Part shown: positions 6,217 to 11,835 of the stretch, piece after piece
Layout of the letters: each line of letters opens with the position of its first letter
How positions within the stretch are numbered: the first letter of the stretch is position 1
From: an uncultured bacterium
Lineage (GTDB): Bacteria; Cyanobacteriota; Vampirovibrionia; Gastranaerophilales; Gastranaerophilaceae
NCBI GenBank assembly: GCA_947169755.1
Contig: CAMVQX010000040.1
Span: forward strand, 1 to 11,835
Length of the DNA: 11,835 bases
Direction: 5' to 3'
Program-made: the position numbers and the translations under genes
The notes under the pieces: model-generated
The model's input: only the letters and a program-made list of their open reading frames with translations
Database searches by the model: none
Told to the model about the DNA's origin: nothing

Positions 6217-6312
6217 ATGGAAGCTATTAATTTAATTCTTTTTGGTTTCATTGTGTACACCGCACTTATTGTTGTACCAAGCATCTGGGAAGAATTAACA
6301 ACAGAAGGTTAA
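6217..6312 (+). CDS. Candidate 31-residue single-pass membrane peptide
   Basis: A short gene starting at an ATG six bases after TAGGAG, a good Shine-Dalgarno match. The product begins 'MEAINLILFGFIVYTALIVV' and ends 'PSIWEELTTEG'. One hydrophobic helix of about 17 residues (4-20) is followed by a Pro-Ser-Ile-Trp and a short acidic tail, with no basic residue at all. This shape fits small regulatory or complex-stabilising membrane peptides. It is preceded by a possible -10 box and a leader hairpin, and lies alone between two minus-strand genes, which supports independent transcription. I do not recognise a family. Its small size makes a chance open frame possible, but the ribosome site, hydrophobic composition and isolated promoter-like context argue for a real gene. 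Confidence 0.55.
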   Translation: MEAINLILFGFIVYTALIVVPSIWEELTTEG

Positions 6313-6319
6313 TTTCCAT

Positions 6320-6358
6320 AATTTAAGACGTTGAAGAGAGATGAGAGTTCCTTAAATT
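6320..6358. repeat. 8-bp inverted repeat after the small-peptide gene
   Basis: AATTTAAG (6320-6327) and CTTAAATT (6351-6358) flank a 23-base purine-rich spacer. It begins 8 bp after the peptide's stop codon. It could cap the 3' end of that message but lacks a GC-rich stem. The remaining bases up to 6400 show nothing else. Confidence 0.3.
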
Positions 6359-6398
6359 TTAAAACTCCATTATAAGATGGTATTCTGTGTAATTAGTG

Positions 6399-6422
6399 TA
6401 AAAAATACTCTTTATAAAAAGA
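6399..6422 (-). terminator. Terminator after bioA
   Basis: CTCTTT (6407-6412) pairs with AAAGAG (6417-6422) around ATAA. On the minus strand the stem is followed by TATTTTTT, a proper U-tract, 22 bp past the bioA stop codon. On the plus strand the following sequence is only moderately T-rich, so it may also weakly end the small-peptide transcript. Confidence 0.6.
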
Positions 6423-6443
6423 GCTTTGTTTGTTGTGCAAAAT

Positions 6444-7787
6444 TTAGCCTAAAACTTCCTGCATACACTCTTTTGCAACATCAGTCGCATAGTTCATGTC
6501 TTCACGTTCCATAATTAACGGAGGATTAAAATATATTACATCCCCAAGAGGTCTGAGTATTACACCCTTTTTCAAAGCTTTTCTGTAAATTTGATATCCT
6601 AACCTTAGTTTACCGTCAAACGCTTCTTTTGTATCTTTGTTTTTTACAATTTCTATTGCATTAATAAGACCTATATGGCGAACTTCACCTACATTTTTAT
6701 GAGATAAAAATTTATCTTTAATCATATTGTTAAAATAAACCGCATTTTCCTGAGCTCGCTTTAAAATTTTGCCATCTTCCATTAAATCTAACACCGCATT
6801 AGCACAGGAGCAAGCCATAGGATTACCACTATAAGTGTGGCTGTGCATAAACGCTTTTCCTGTATTATAGTCATCATAAAATGCATCATAAATCTTCTGA
6901 GTCGTTGCAAAAATTGCCATAGGCATATAACCGCCTGTCAAACCTTTTGAAAGACACATTATATCAGGAGAAACGCCTGCATGCTCAAACGCAAACATTT
7001 TACCGGTTCTGCCGTATCCTGTTGCTATTTCATCTGCCAGCAAATGAACATTATACTTATCACAAAGTTCTCTTAATTTTCTTAAATACAGAGGCGGATA
7101 AATCTTCATACCCGCAGAACCTTGTAATAGCGGTTCAACTAAAAGAGCTGCAGTTTCATTTCCATATTGAGCAAATATTTGTTCAGCTTTTTTAGCACAT
7201 TCACAATCACAATTATCCCTACACTTGCCATAAGGACATCTATAACAATCAGGACCTTCTATTCTCACAATATCCATTAAAATCGGCTTATAGAGCTTTG
7301 TATACAAATCACAATCACCAACCGATAATGCTCCTATTGTTTCTCCATGATATGCGTCCGACAATGCCATAAATTTAGTTTTTTGCGGATTGCCGGTCTG
7401 TTCATGATACTGAAAACTAACTTTCATTGCTGCCTCTATTGCCGAAGATCCGTTATCCGTAAAATTAAATTTACACAAACCTTTAGGCAAAATTTTTGAT
7501 AATCTTTCAGCTAAACGGATTGCCGGTTTATGCGTAAAATTTGCAAATATAACATGCTCTAATGTGTCGGCCTGTTCTTTTAATGCATTGCTTATCGCAG
7601 GATTACAATGTCCTAACAAATTACACCACCAAGAACTTATTACATCTATATATTTTTTACCATCGGTGTCATATAAATATACACCTTCTCCATGATCAAT
7701 AACTATCGGGGACAATTCCTCATAATCCTTCATTTGTGAACAAGGGTGCCATATATATTTTAAATCCTTATCAACCCAATTTTCCAT
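6444..7787 (-). CDS. bioA: Adenosylmethionine-8-amino-7-oxononanoate aminotransferase (DAPA synthase)
   Basis: Class-III PLP aminotransferase that converts 7-keto-8-aminopelargonate to 7,8-diaminopelargonate with S-adenosylmethionine as amino donor, the antepenultimate step of biotin synthesis, in the cytoplasm. Numbered from the upstream Met, visible signatures are 'SSWWCNLLGH' (52-61, substrate pocket Trp-Trp), 'NGSSAIEAAMK' (113-123, phosphate cup), 'DAYHGET' (145-151), 'DEIATGYGRTG' (253-263), and the PLP lysine K282 in 'LSKGLTGGYMP'. A Cys-rich insert 'CYRCPYGKCRDNCDCEC' (182-198) resembles the CYRCP segment of some other BioA proteins but has extra cysteines. Two ATGs are adjacent. The ribosome site AAGGAG is only 2 nt before the first (7790) but 5 nt before the second (7787), so I choose the second, giving 447 residues. 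It overlaps the bioD stop codon and should be translationally coupled. Confidence 0.96.
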   Translation of the reverse strand: MENWVDKDLKYIWHPCSQMKDYEELSPIVIDHGEGVYLYDTDGKKYIDVISSWWCNLLGHCNPAISNALKEQADTLEHVIFANFTHKPAIRLAERLSKILPKGLCKFNFTDNGSSAIEAAMKVSFQYHEQTGNPQKTKFMALSDAYHGETIGALSVGDCDLYTKLYKPILMDIVRIEGPDCYRCPYGKCRDNCDCECAKKAEQIFAQYGNETAALLVEPLLQGSAGMKIYPPLYLRKLRELCDKYNVHLLADEIATGYGRTGKMFAFEHAGVSPDIMCLSKGLTGGYMPMAIFATTQKIYDAFYDDYNTGKAFMHSHTYSGNPMACSCANAVLDLMEDGKILKRAQENAVYFNNMIKDKFLSHKNVGEVRHIGLINAIEIVKNKDTKEAFDGKLRLGYQIYRKALKKGVILRPLGDVIYFNPPLIMEREDMNYATDVAKECMQEVLG

Positions 7788-8452
7788 CATATCTCCTTAA
7801 AAAATGTCTCTAAACTGCAAATATCTTTATCATTATTTCTCACTGTTGTAATAATTTTTTCACCGGTTAATTTTTCAATTTGAAACTTATTATCAACCTG
7901 CATAAAATCATTTTCATCATAATTATTCAAAATTATACCTGAAACACTTATTCCGCAGCATCTTGCATATTCAACAGTTAAAACAGTAGAATTTATTGTA
8001 CCGAGTTTAGCATCAGCAATTACAATTATATCAAGACCAAGCGATTTTATAACATCCGGAAGCAATAATGTGTGCTTATCCGAGATATTAAACGGGCAAA
8101 CAATACCGCCTGCACCTTCTACTAAAACATAATCATAAATCGAACAAACCCTTTTAAAATCAGATATTATTTTATCAATCTTAATTTCTTTACCGCTTCT
8201 TTTAGCGGCAAGATGCGGCGATAAAGCCTCTTCAAAAGGATATGAAACAAAATCCATAGGATTTCCGCTCAATCCGGCAGTCTTAAACACATATTCAACA
8301 TCGCAAAGTTTACCTTTTTCAATTCCGCTCATTGCCGGTTTAAAATAACCGCAATTATATCCAAGCTGCCTCATCTTTTTAACAATCAATGCCGAAATAT
8401 ATGTTTTTCCGACATCAGTACCTGTTGCTGTTATAAATATCCCTTTAGTCAT
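7787..8452 (-). CDS. bioD: Dethiobiotin synthetase
   Basis: A 221-residue, normal-length BioD. It carboxylates and cyclises 7,8-diaminopelargonate to dethiobiotin using CO2 and ATP, acting right after BioA. The P-loop variant 'GTDVGKT' (11-17) follows beta-strand 'GIFITAT'. 'YFKPAMSG' (37-43 region) carries the Lys that binds carbamate, and 'VEGAGGIVCPF' (111-121) is the Mg/substrate loop. 'LGTINSTVLT' (150-159) is also typical. It is the first gene of a two-gene operon with bioA; the genes overlap by one to four bases. The ribosome site is weak (AGAGAG region). A strong palindromic hairpin lies 17 bp upstream of its start, between it and the previous minus-strand gene, so bioDA either has its own promoter in the short gap or depends on readthrough. 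bioB and bioF are not in the window. Confidence 0.96.
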   Translation of the reverse strand: MTKGIFITATGTDVGKTYISALIVKKMRQLGYNCGYFKPAMSGIEKGKLCDVEYVFKTAGLSGNPMDFVSYPFEEALSPHLAAKRSGKEIKIDKIISDFKRVCSIYDYVLVEGAGGIVCPFNISDKHTLLLPDVIKSLGLDIIVIADAKLGTINSTVLTVEYARCCGISVSGIILNNYDENDFMQVDNKFQIEKLTGEKIITTVRNNDKDICSLETFFKEI

Positions 8453-8468
8453 TTTCTCTCTTTCTATA

Positions 8469-8498
8469 AAAATATGCGGTATAAATACCGCATATTTT
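8469..8498 (-). terminator. 14-bp perfect hairpin after the TpsB-like gene
   Basis: AAAATATGCGGTAT (8469-8482) and ATACCGCATATTTT (8485-8498) pair perfectly around two bases (a 4-nt loop in practice), and on the minus strand a T-rich tract follows. It lies 22 bp past the stop of the outer-membrane protein gene and just before bioD. Termination is the simplest role; an operator for bioDA is possible because the symmetry is perfect. Confidence 0.7.
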
Positions 8499-8520
8499 AA
8501 ACTGATTTATAAGTTTCGGA

Positions 8521-10479
8521 CTATAACGATCCGCCGCCGCCATCACGGAAGTAGTCGTAGTGTCTGATATCATCGTAGTTGTTAACATATTCTGCTTCAA
8601 CTTGTTTTTGGAAAGTTGTTTGCGGAGCAGGAGCAGGAGCTACAGGCTGTGCCTTAGCTTGTCTTGATGCCAGCAATGCATCGATATTTGGAGACATAGT
8701 CATTTCGAAGTGGAAACGACCCATCTTGCTCTTGTTTTCGTAACAGTTACGTATTAGTGGGAAGCCCCAATACAATCTTGCAGTCAAGTCAAGTGGTAAT
8801 TGAACCCTCAAACCTGCACCAAGTGATGCTGCGAAGTATCTTCCTTTGTAGTAGTCTTCTTTTGCTGCTGGGAATATACCGGCTGTATCAGCAAAAACAG
8901 CACCCTTTATGTATTTTCCAATGAACGGGATTTTTTCACCTGTTCTTGGGCTTGTAATTTCTCTCGGTAATAATGGGAACATCAATTCACCACTTACAAA
9001 GTAACCGTTTTTACCAATCATCAAACCTTCAGAGTAACCTCTAACTGTAACCAAACCACCTGTTTGCATTTGATCTAAGTAAGGAATAGATTTGTTACCT
9101 GGAACGATTTGGTAGTTACTTCTCAATTGACCGATTACACCATGTGAGAAATCGTGCAATCTAACAACGCTACCGCTATATTTAAAGTAATTATTATCTC
9201 TGTCACTATGGAAAATAGGAATTGAATAGTAAGCATCCTGATTCAAATACCAAATACCATATTTAGTATCTTTTCTTGCTTGTAATGCAACCTCTGCAGA
9301 CGTAATATTATCTACAGTATCAACCGCTCTCAAGTCAAATGCTTTCAGGTCAACCATTGTATGAGCTCTTTTGTAATTCAAAGCTGCATAAGATTTCAAT
9401 TCAAATCCAGGTTTTCTGATTAATGGTTGAGAGTAATACAAAGAGTATTGATAAGCATTACTCTTGATATCAAATAAATCAACCAACGGGCCATATTTTA
9501 CATTAGCAAATGTAGATGAGAACGTAAAGCCAACACGGCCGTCTTTTTTGTTAACAGGGAAGTTATAATCAGCAAATGGGCTCTGTGTACCTTTTGAGAA
9601 ATAAGAACCGATTGAAAGTTTATCTCTGTGGTGGAACAAGCTGTCCGCATAAATCATTGCACCGCCTCTGAGGCTACCTGTATTATAACGACCTGCGTTA
9701 TCAAATATACCCATTACGTGGAACGGGAAATTTTCATCAGCTATGATATCAATATCAGTTGTACCCGGTTTTTCACCTGCTTTTAAATTTGCAGAAAGTT
9801 GGATACCTTCATTATATCTGTTGAAATCCAATACATCTTTTTCTAATTCAACAATATCAAACAATTGACCTTCTTTTTGAGGTAATCTTCTTGTAATATA
9901 CCCATCAGTTGTCCATTTATTTTGCTGAACTGTAATGTTACCGATTTTACTTTCTGTTAATGCAATATAAATATTTCCGTTTTCAACAGTTTGTTCCGGC
10001 AAGTATGCTCTTGCTGTAACAAAACCCTTTGCGGCATATGCATTGTTAATTTGATCAATAACTCTTTGAAGATCTTCAATGCTGACATTCTTACCTACAA
10101 TAGAGCTGGTAATTTTATTAATTTCTTCTTTTGAAAGAATTTCAGAAGGAGCAACTTCAATAGATTTTACAAGTACATTCTCTTGACCTACTTCTTCAAC
10201 ACCAGCTTGAAAATCTGAAGGACCGCTATAATCCTGAATCAAGCTGTTTCTTGCGTTTGGATCAGCATTGTATTGTTTTTGCTGTTCATATCTTTGATAA
10301 TCCCCAGCTGCTTCACCTTCACGATATTTGTCCTGAATATAATTAATATCGTGGACTTGGTTACCATATACGGTGTTTGGGAAGTTATCAAACAAAGCTG
10401 CTTTTGCAGGAACTGTCGATGCAGCAAGTGCTATACATAAAATTGCACTTAAAATGTTTGTTCTAGTAATCTTTTTCAT
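8521..10479 (-). CDS. TpsB/ShlB-FhaC-type outer-membrane translocator (Omp85 superfamily)
   Basis: A 652-residue exported protein. It has a signal peptide 1-27 (basic start, hydrophobic core, 'PAKA' cleavage site), a Gln/Tyr/Asp-rich linker to about 100, POTRA domain(s) from about 103 ('VLVKSIEVAP...GYITRRLP...'), and a beta-barrel from about 250. The barrel contains the conserved lid-loop motif 'VRGY' (479-482) and 'GAVFADTAG' (526-534), which matches the family's F-x-D-x-G strand. Such proteins secrete a large TpsA passenger or serve a related assembly role. After the last likely strand ('GRFHFEMTM', 587-595) comes a tail of about 57 residues with a Pro/Ala linker and a Tyr/Asp-rich, 'DGGGG' end. 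This is unusual because Omp85 barrels normally end at the last strand. No TpsA gene is adjacent. Start supported by AAGGTG and a strong promoter 20 bp upstream. Confidence 0.88.
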   Translation of the reverse strand: MKKITRTNILSAILCIALAASTVPAKAALFDNFPNTVYGNQVHDINYIQDKYREGEAAGDYQRYEQQKQYNADPNARNSLIQDYSGPSDFQAGVEEVGQENVLVKSIEVAPSEILSKEEINKITSSIVGKNVSIEDLQRVIDQINNAYAAKGFVTARAYLPEQTVENGNIYIALTESKIGNITVQQNKWTTDGYITRRLPQKEGQLFDIVELEKDVLDFNRYNEGIQLSANLKAGEKPGTTDIDIIADENFPFHVMGIFDNAGRYNTGSLRGGAMIYADSLFHHRDKLSIGSYFSKGTQSPFADYNFPVNKKDGRVGFTFSSTFANVKYGPLVDLFDIKSNAYQYSLYYSQPLIRKPGFELKSYAALNYKRAHTMVDLKAFDLRAVDTVDNITSAEVALQARKDTKYGIWYLNQDAYYSIPIFHSDRDNNYFKYSGSVVRLHDFSHGVIGQLRSNYQIVPGNKSIPYLDQMQTGGLVTVRGYSEGLMIGKNGYFVSGELMFPLLPREITSPRTGEKIPFIGKYIKGAVFADTAGIFPAAKEDYYKGRYFAASLGAGLRVQLPLDLTARLYWGFPLIRNCYENKSKMGRFHFEMTMSPNIDALLASRQAKAQPVAPAPAPQTTFQKQVEAEYVNNYDDIRHYDYFRDGGGGSL

Positions 10480-10499
10480 TTATTCACCTTTTTATTAAT

Positions 10500-10528
10500 A
10501 TTATATATTTTTATTTAAGTCCGGTCAA
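10500..10528 (-). promoter_or_regulatory. Promoter of the TpsB-like gene
   Basis: On the minus strand, -35 TTGACC (10523-10528), a 17-bp spacer and a perfect -10 TATAAT (10500-10505). This predicts a start near 10493 and a short leader of about 14 nt carrying the AAGGTG ribosome site. It is the best sigma-70 type promoter in the window. Confidence 0.8.
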
Positions 10529-10623
10529 TTTTTATTTTTGCGCATATAATAAGAAATATAAAGAATATTTTAACTTTTATTACAATAAAGTAACAAAAAT
10601 TAATTTTTTAGCAAATTTTACCA

Positions 10624-10651
10624 TTGACCTGTTATCATTATAAATTATGTG
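10624..10651 (+). promoter_or_regulatory. Possible promoter of the OmpH/Skp-like gene
   Basis: TTGACC (10624-10629) with a weak -10 TATGTG (10646-10651) at 16-bp spacing. A better -10-like TATAAA (10639-10644) is too close to this -35. The surrounding 225-bp divergent gap is otherwise A+T-rich with no further recognisable site. Confidence 0.35.
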
Positions 10652-10704
10652 TAGTATCTTGTAAAGATAAATAGTTTAAAAATCAATCTTTTGTTGGAGG
10701 GCTT

Positions 10705-11220
10705 ATGAACAAAAATATCAAATTAGTTGCAGCTATTGTATCTGCATTTGTAATAGGATTTTCAGTTAGTAACATGGCAATTTCTGATATGCCTTCAAAA
10801 ATTGCTGTAGTTGATGTTCCGCAAGTTGTCAGTTCATCTGCACAAGTTATGGCACTAAAAACTGAACAGCAAGCTAAAGCTAAGGAATTAGTAACTTTTC
10901 TTGAAAAGGCAAGAAAAGATGTTGCAGCTACAACAGATGTAAAGAAAAAACAATCATTGGAAGAAAAATACACCAAAGAATTAAATGAAAAAAGAGCAGC
11001 AATTGACAAAAATTACAATGAAAAATTATCACAAATAGACAATGCAATTTCTGTCCAAATAGCAAGTCAAGCAAAAATGAACGGATACGACATTGTTCTT
11101 GCAAAAGGTGTTGTACTTTACGGCGGCAACGATATAACAGAAGAAGTAAAACAAGCAGTTAACGCAAGTGAAAAAGCTTCAGCTGCTAAAAAACCTGCTG
11201 CTAAATCTAAAAAAAGATAA
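10705..11220 (+). CDS. OmpH/Skp-family periplasmic chaperone-like protein
   Basis: A 171-residue protein with an N-terminal export signal or anchor helix (basic MNKNIK, hydrophobic about 7-22) and no obvious lipobox or A-x-A site. The OmpH/Skp fold follows: a first strand 'KIAVVDVPQVV' (32-42), a long charged coiled-coil stretch (about 48-118, Lys/Glu/Ala-rich, the chaperone's gripping arm), and the closing 'GYDIVLAKGVVLYGGNDITEEV' region (127-148), which matches Skp's closing hydrophobic-strand/D-x-T segment. The C-terminus is a Lys/Ala-rich tail (155-171). Skp holds unfolded outer-membrane proteins in the periplasm, which fits the divergent neighbour encoding a barrel protein, though co-function is inference. 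Strong ribosome site TTGGAGGG. The guanidine riboswitch starts within about 6 bp of its stop codon. Confidence 0.88.
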   Translation: MNKNIKLVAAIVSAFVIGFSVSNMAISDMPSKIAVVDVPQVVSSSAQVMALKTEQQAKAKELVTFLEKARKDVAATTDVKKKQSLEEKYTKELNEKRAAIDKNYNEKLSQIDNAISVQIASQAKMNGYDIVLAKGVVLYGGNDITEEVKQAVNASEKASAAKKPAAKSKKR

Positions 11221-11225
11221 AAGTT

Positions 11226-11332
11226 TTCTAGGGTTCCGCAAAAAATATTTTGGTCCGGACCGAGAGAAAACGCTCTAATAAAGAGTACACGGAAGGATAA
11301 AAGCCCGGGAGATTATTCCTAGGGCTTTTTTA
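11226..11332 (+). ncRNA. Guanidine-I riboswitch (ykkC RNA) in the gdx leader
   Basis: Conserved blocks of the ykkC/guanidine-I aptamer occur in order: CTAGGGTTCCG (11228-11238), TGGTCCGGACCGAGAGAAAA (11251-11270), a variable stem CTCT/AGAG (11273-11284), ACACGGAAGGATAAAAG (11287-11303) and CCCGGGAGA (11304-11312). This class binds free guanidinium and normally switches expression on. The downstream gene encodes a guanidinium exporter, the classical partner. It follows the OmpH/Skp-like gene so closely that its own promoter must lie inside that gene's 3' end, unless it acts on readthrough. Confidence 0.95.
11299..11332 (+). terminator. Intrinsic terminator forming the riboswitch expression platform
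   Basis: AAAAGCCC (11299-11306) pairs with GGGCTTTT (11322-11329), extended inwards by GGGA/TCCT, and a run of T follows. The 5' arm is part of the conserved aptamer core, so ligand-bound aptamer and terminator are mutually exclusive. This predicts readthrough only when guanidinium is present. Confidence 0.9.
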
Positions 11333-11358
11333 ATATGAATTGTTTAAGGAGAAAATTT

Positions 11359-11676
11359 ATGGAATGGTTAACACTATTAATCGCAGGTATATTTGAAATT
11401 GCCTGGGCAATAGAACTAAAATATTCACAAGGATTTACACATTTTGTACCTAGTATACTGACTGTAATATTTATGATTGCAAGTTTTTATTTCTTGGCAT
11501 TAACACTAAAAAATCTGCCGCTTGGAACTGCTTATGCAGTATGGACAGGAATTGGAACTATAGGAACAGTAATTTTAGGAATAATATTATTTAAAGAACC
11601 TGTGAGTTTTGTAAGATTTTTTTGCATTGCTCTGATTTTAACAGGAATAACAGGTTTAAAAATTATAACAAATTAA
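11359..11676 (+). CDS. gdx: Guanidinium exporter, small multidrug resistance (SMR) family, Gdx/SugE type
   Basis: A 105-residue, four-helix inner-membrane protein that works as an antiparallel dimer and expels guanidinium in exchange for protons. It has the key residues described for Gdx: E13 (proton/substrate site), W16, S42, Y59, W62 and K101. It also has the Gdx-type signature 'LPLGTAYAVWTGIG' (53-66), which separates it from EmrE-like polyspecific pumps. The start is ATG 11359, seven bases after AAGGAGA. An in-frame ATG at 11335 would add eight residues but lies just behind the terminator, has no ribosome site, and would exceed the normal 105-residue family length. Expression is under the guanidine-I riboswitch. 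The function call is strong because riboswitch and family agree. Confidence 0.95.
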   Translation: MEWLTLLIAGIFEIAWAIELKYSQGFTHFVPSILTVIFMIASFYFLALTLKNLPLGTAYAVWTGIGTIGTVILGIILFKEPVSFVRFFCIALILTGITGLKIITN

Positions 11677-11777
11677 AATATTACAATTCAAACTTTTTAG
11701 ATTATTTGTTCACTATATATAAATGATGAGACTTGTTTTATACTTTAAAAAATTTTATTAAGATAAATTTACAATTA

Positions 11778-11797
11778 AACAAAATTATAATTTTGTT
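11778..11797. repeat. 20-bp perfect A+T-rich palindrome
   Basis: The 20 bases are their own reverse complement, centred on TTATAA. It lies about 100 bp beyond the gdx stop. It could be an operator for a gene beyond the window or a weak terminator. The gap 11677-11777 holds nothing else recognisable. Confidence 0.4.
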
Positions 11798-11799
11798 GC

Positions 11800-11828
11800 A
11801 TTAAAAATTCCTCCCTTATTAGGGAGGA
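11800..11828 (-). terminator. Terminator of a probable minus-strand gene beyond the right edge
   Basis: TCCTCCCT (11809-11816) and AGGGAGGA (11821-11828) make an 8-bp GC-rich stem with a 4-nt loop. Read on the minus strand it is followed by ATTTTTAA, so it most likely ends a convergent gene to the right. It may also stop the gdx transcript, but its plus-strand tail is cut off by the window end. Confidence 0.7.
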
Positions 11829-11835
11829 TTAAGGT

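Noticed and set aside
6217..6312. Photosystem-type small subunit (such as PsbM or PsbT-like peptide)
   Set aside because: Size and single helix are similar, but no sequence signature matches and nothing else photosynthetic is present.
8469..8498. BirA operator for bioDA
   Set aside because: The palindrome lacks the known BirA half-sites and spacing; a terminator explains it more simply.
10683..11009. 108-residue open frame on the minus strand over the OmpH/Skp-like gene
   Set aside because: Shadow of the real gene, which has a strong ribosome site and family motifs.
11359..11676. EmrE-like multidrug efflux pump
   Set aside because: The Gdx signature around Tyr 59-Trp 62 and the upstream guanidine-I riboswitch point to guanidinium export instead.

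Overview
This window looks like chromosomal DNA from a low-GC, double-membraned bacterium. The diderm call rests on a two-partner-secretion type (TpsB/Omp85) outer-membrane protein with a signal peptide and an OmpH/Skp-like periplasmic protein. The A+T-rich composition, the divergent GT5 glycogen-synthase-like protein and an N-terminal 'FTGN' motif make me think of a Gastranaerophilales/Melainabacteria (Vampirovibrionia) gut lineage. That placement is inference; no marker gene here proves it. There is no phage, transposase, integrase or CRISPR array.

Left part (1-836): a small XRE-type repressor-like gene, then an unusual non-coding stretch. A tRNA-Lys(UUU) gene on the minus strand (671-743) is followed by a perfect 17-bp terminator hairpin. 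The last 16 nt of the tRNA plus the whole terminator are repeated exactly 234 bp away (52-bp direct repeats 401-452 and 635-686). Between them lies a GC-rich island that does not resemble the surrounding DNA. The arrangement resembles tRNA 3'-end attachment sites, but the enclosed segment is tiny.

Middle (837-6443): a DUF3137-like membrane protein converges with, and overlaps, an 884-residue GT5-like glycosyltransferase that carries a C-terminal membrane helix. A CNT-family nucleoside transporter diverges from that gene and itself overlaps a convergent small zinc-ribbon protein. Next come an unannotated 31-residue membrane-peptide gene with a good ribosome binding site, and a terminator.

Right part (6444-11835): bioD and bioA, two consecutive steps of biotin synthesis, form a tightly coupled minus-strand pair. 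Upstream is a TpsB-like outer-membrane translocator gene with a clear promoter, divergent from the OmpH/Skp-like gene. Directly after the latter is a guanidine-I (ykkC) riboswitch with an overlapping intrinsic terminator. It controls a Gdx-type SMR guanidinium exporter, a complete sense-and-export unit for guanidine. The window ends with a terminator that probably belongs to a convergent minus-strand gene beyond the edge.

The best leads are the tRNA-tail/terminator duplication with its GC-rich filler, the 31-residue peptide with a structured leader, the membrane-tethered GT5-like enzyme, a CNT transporter with altered base-binding residues, and two genes that look leaderless. I see no obvious new multi-gene defence or conflict system.
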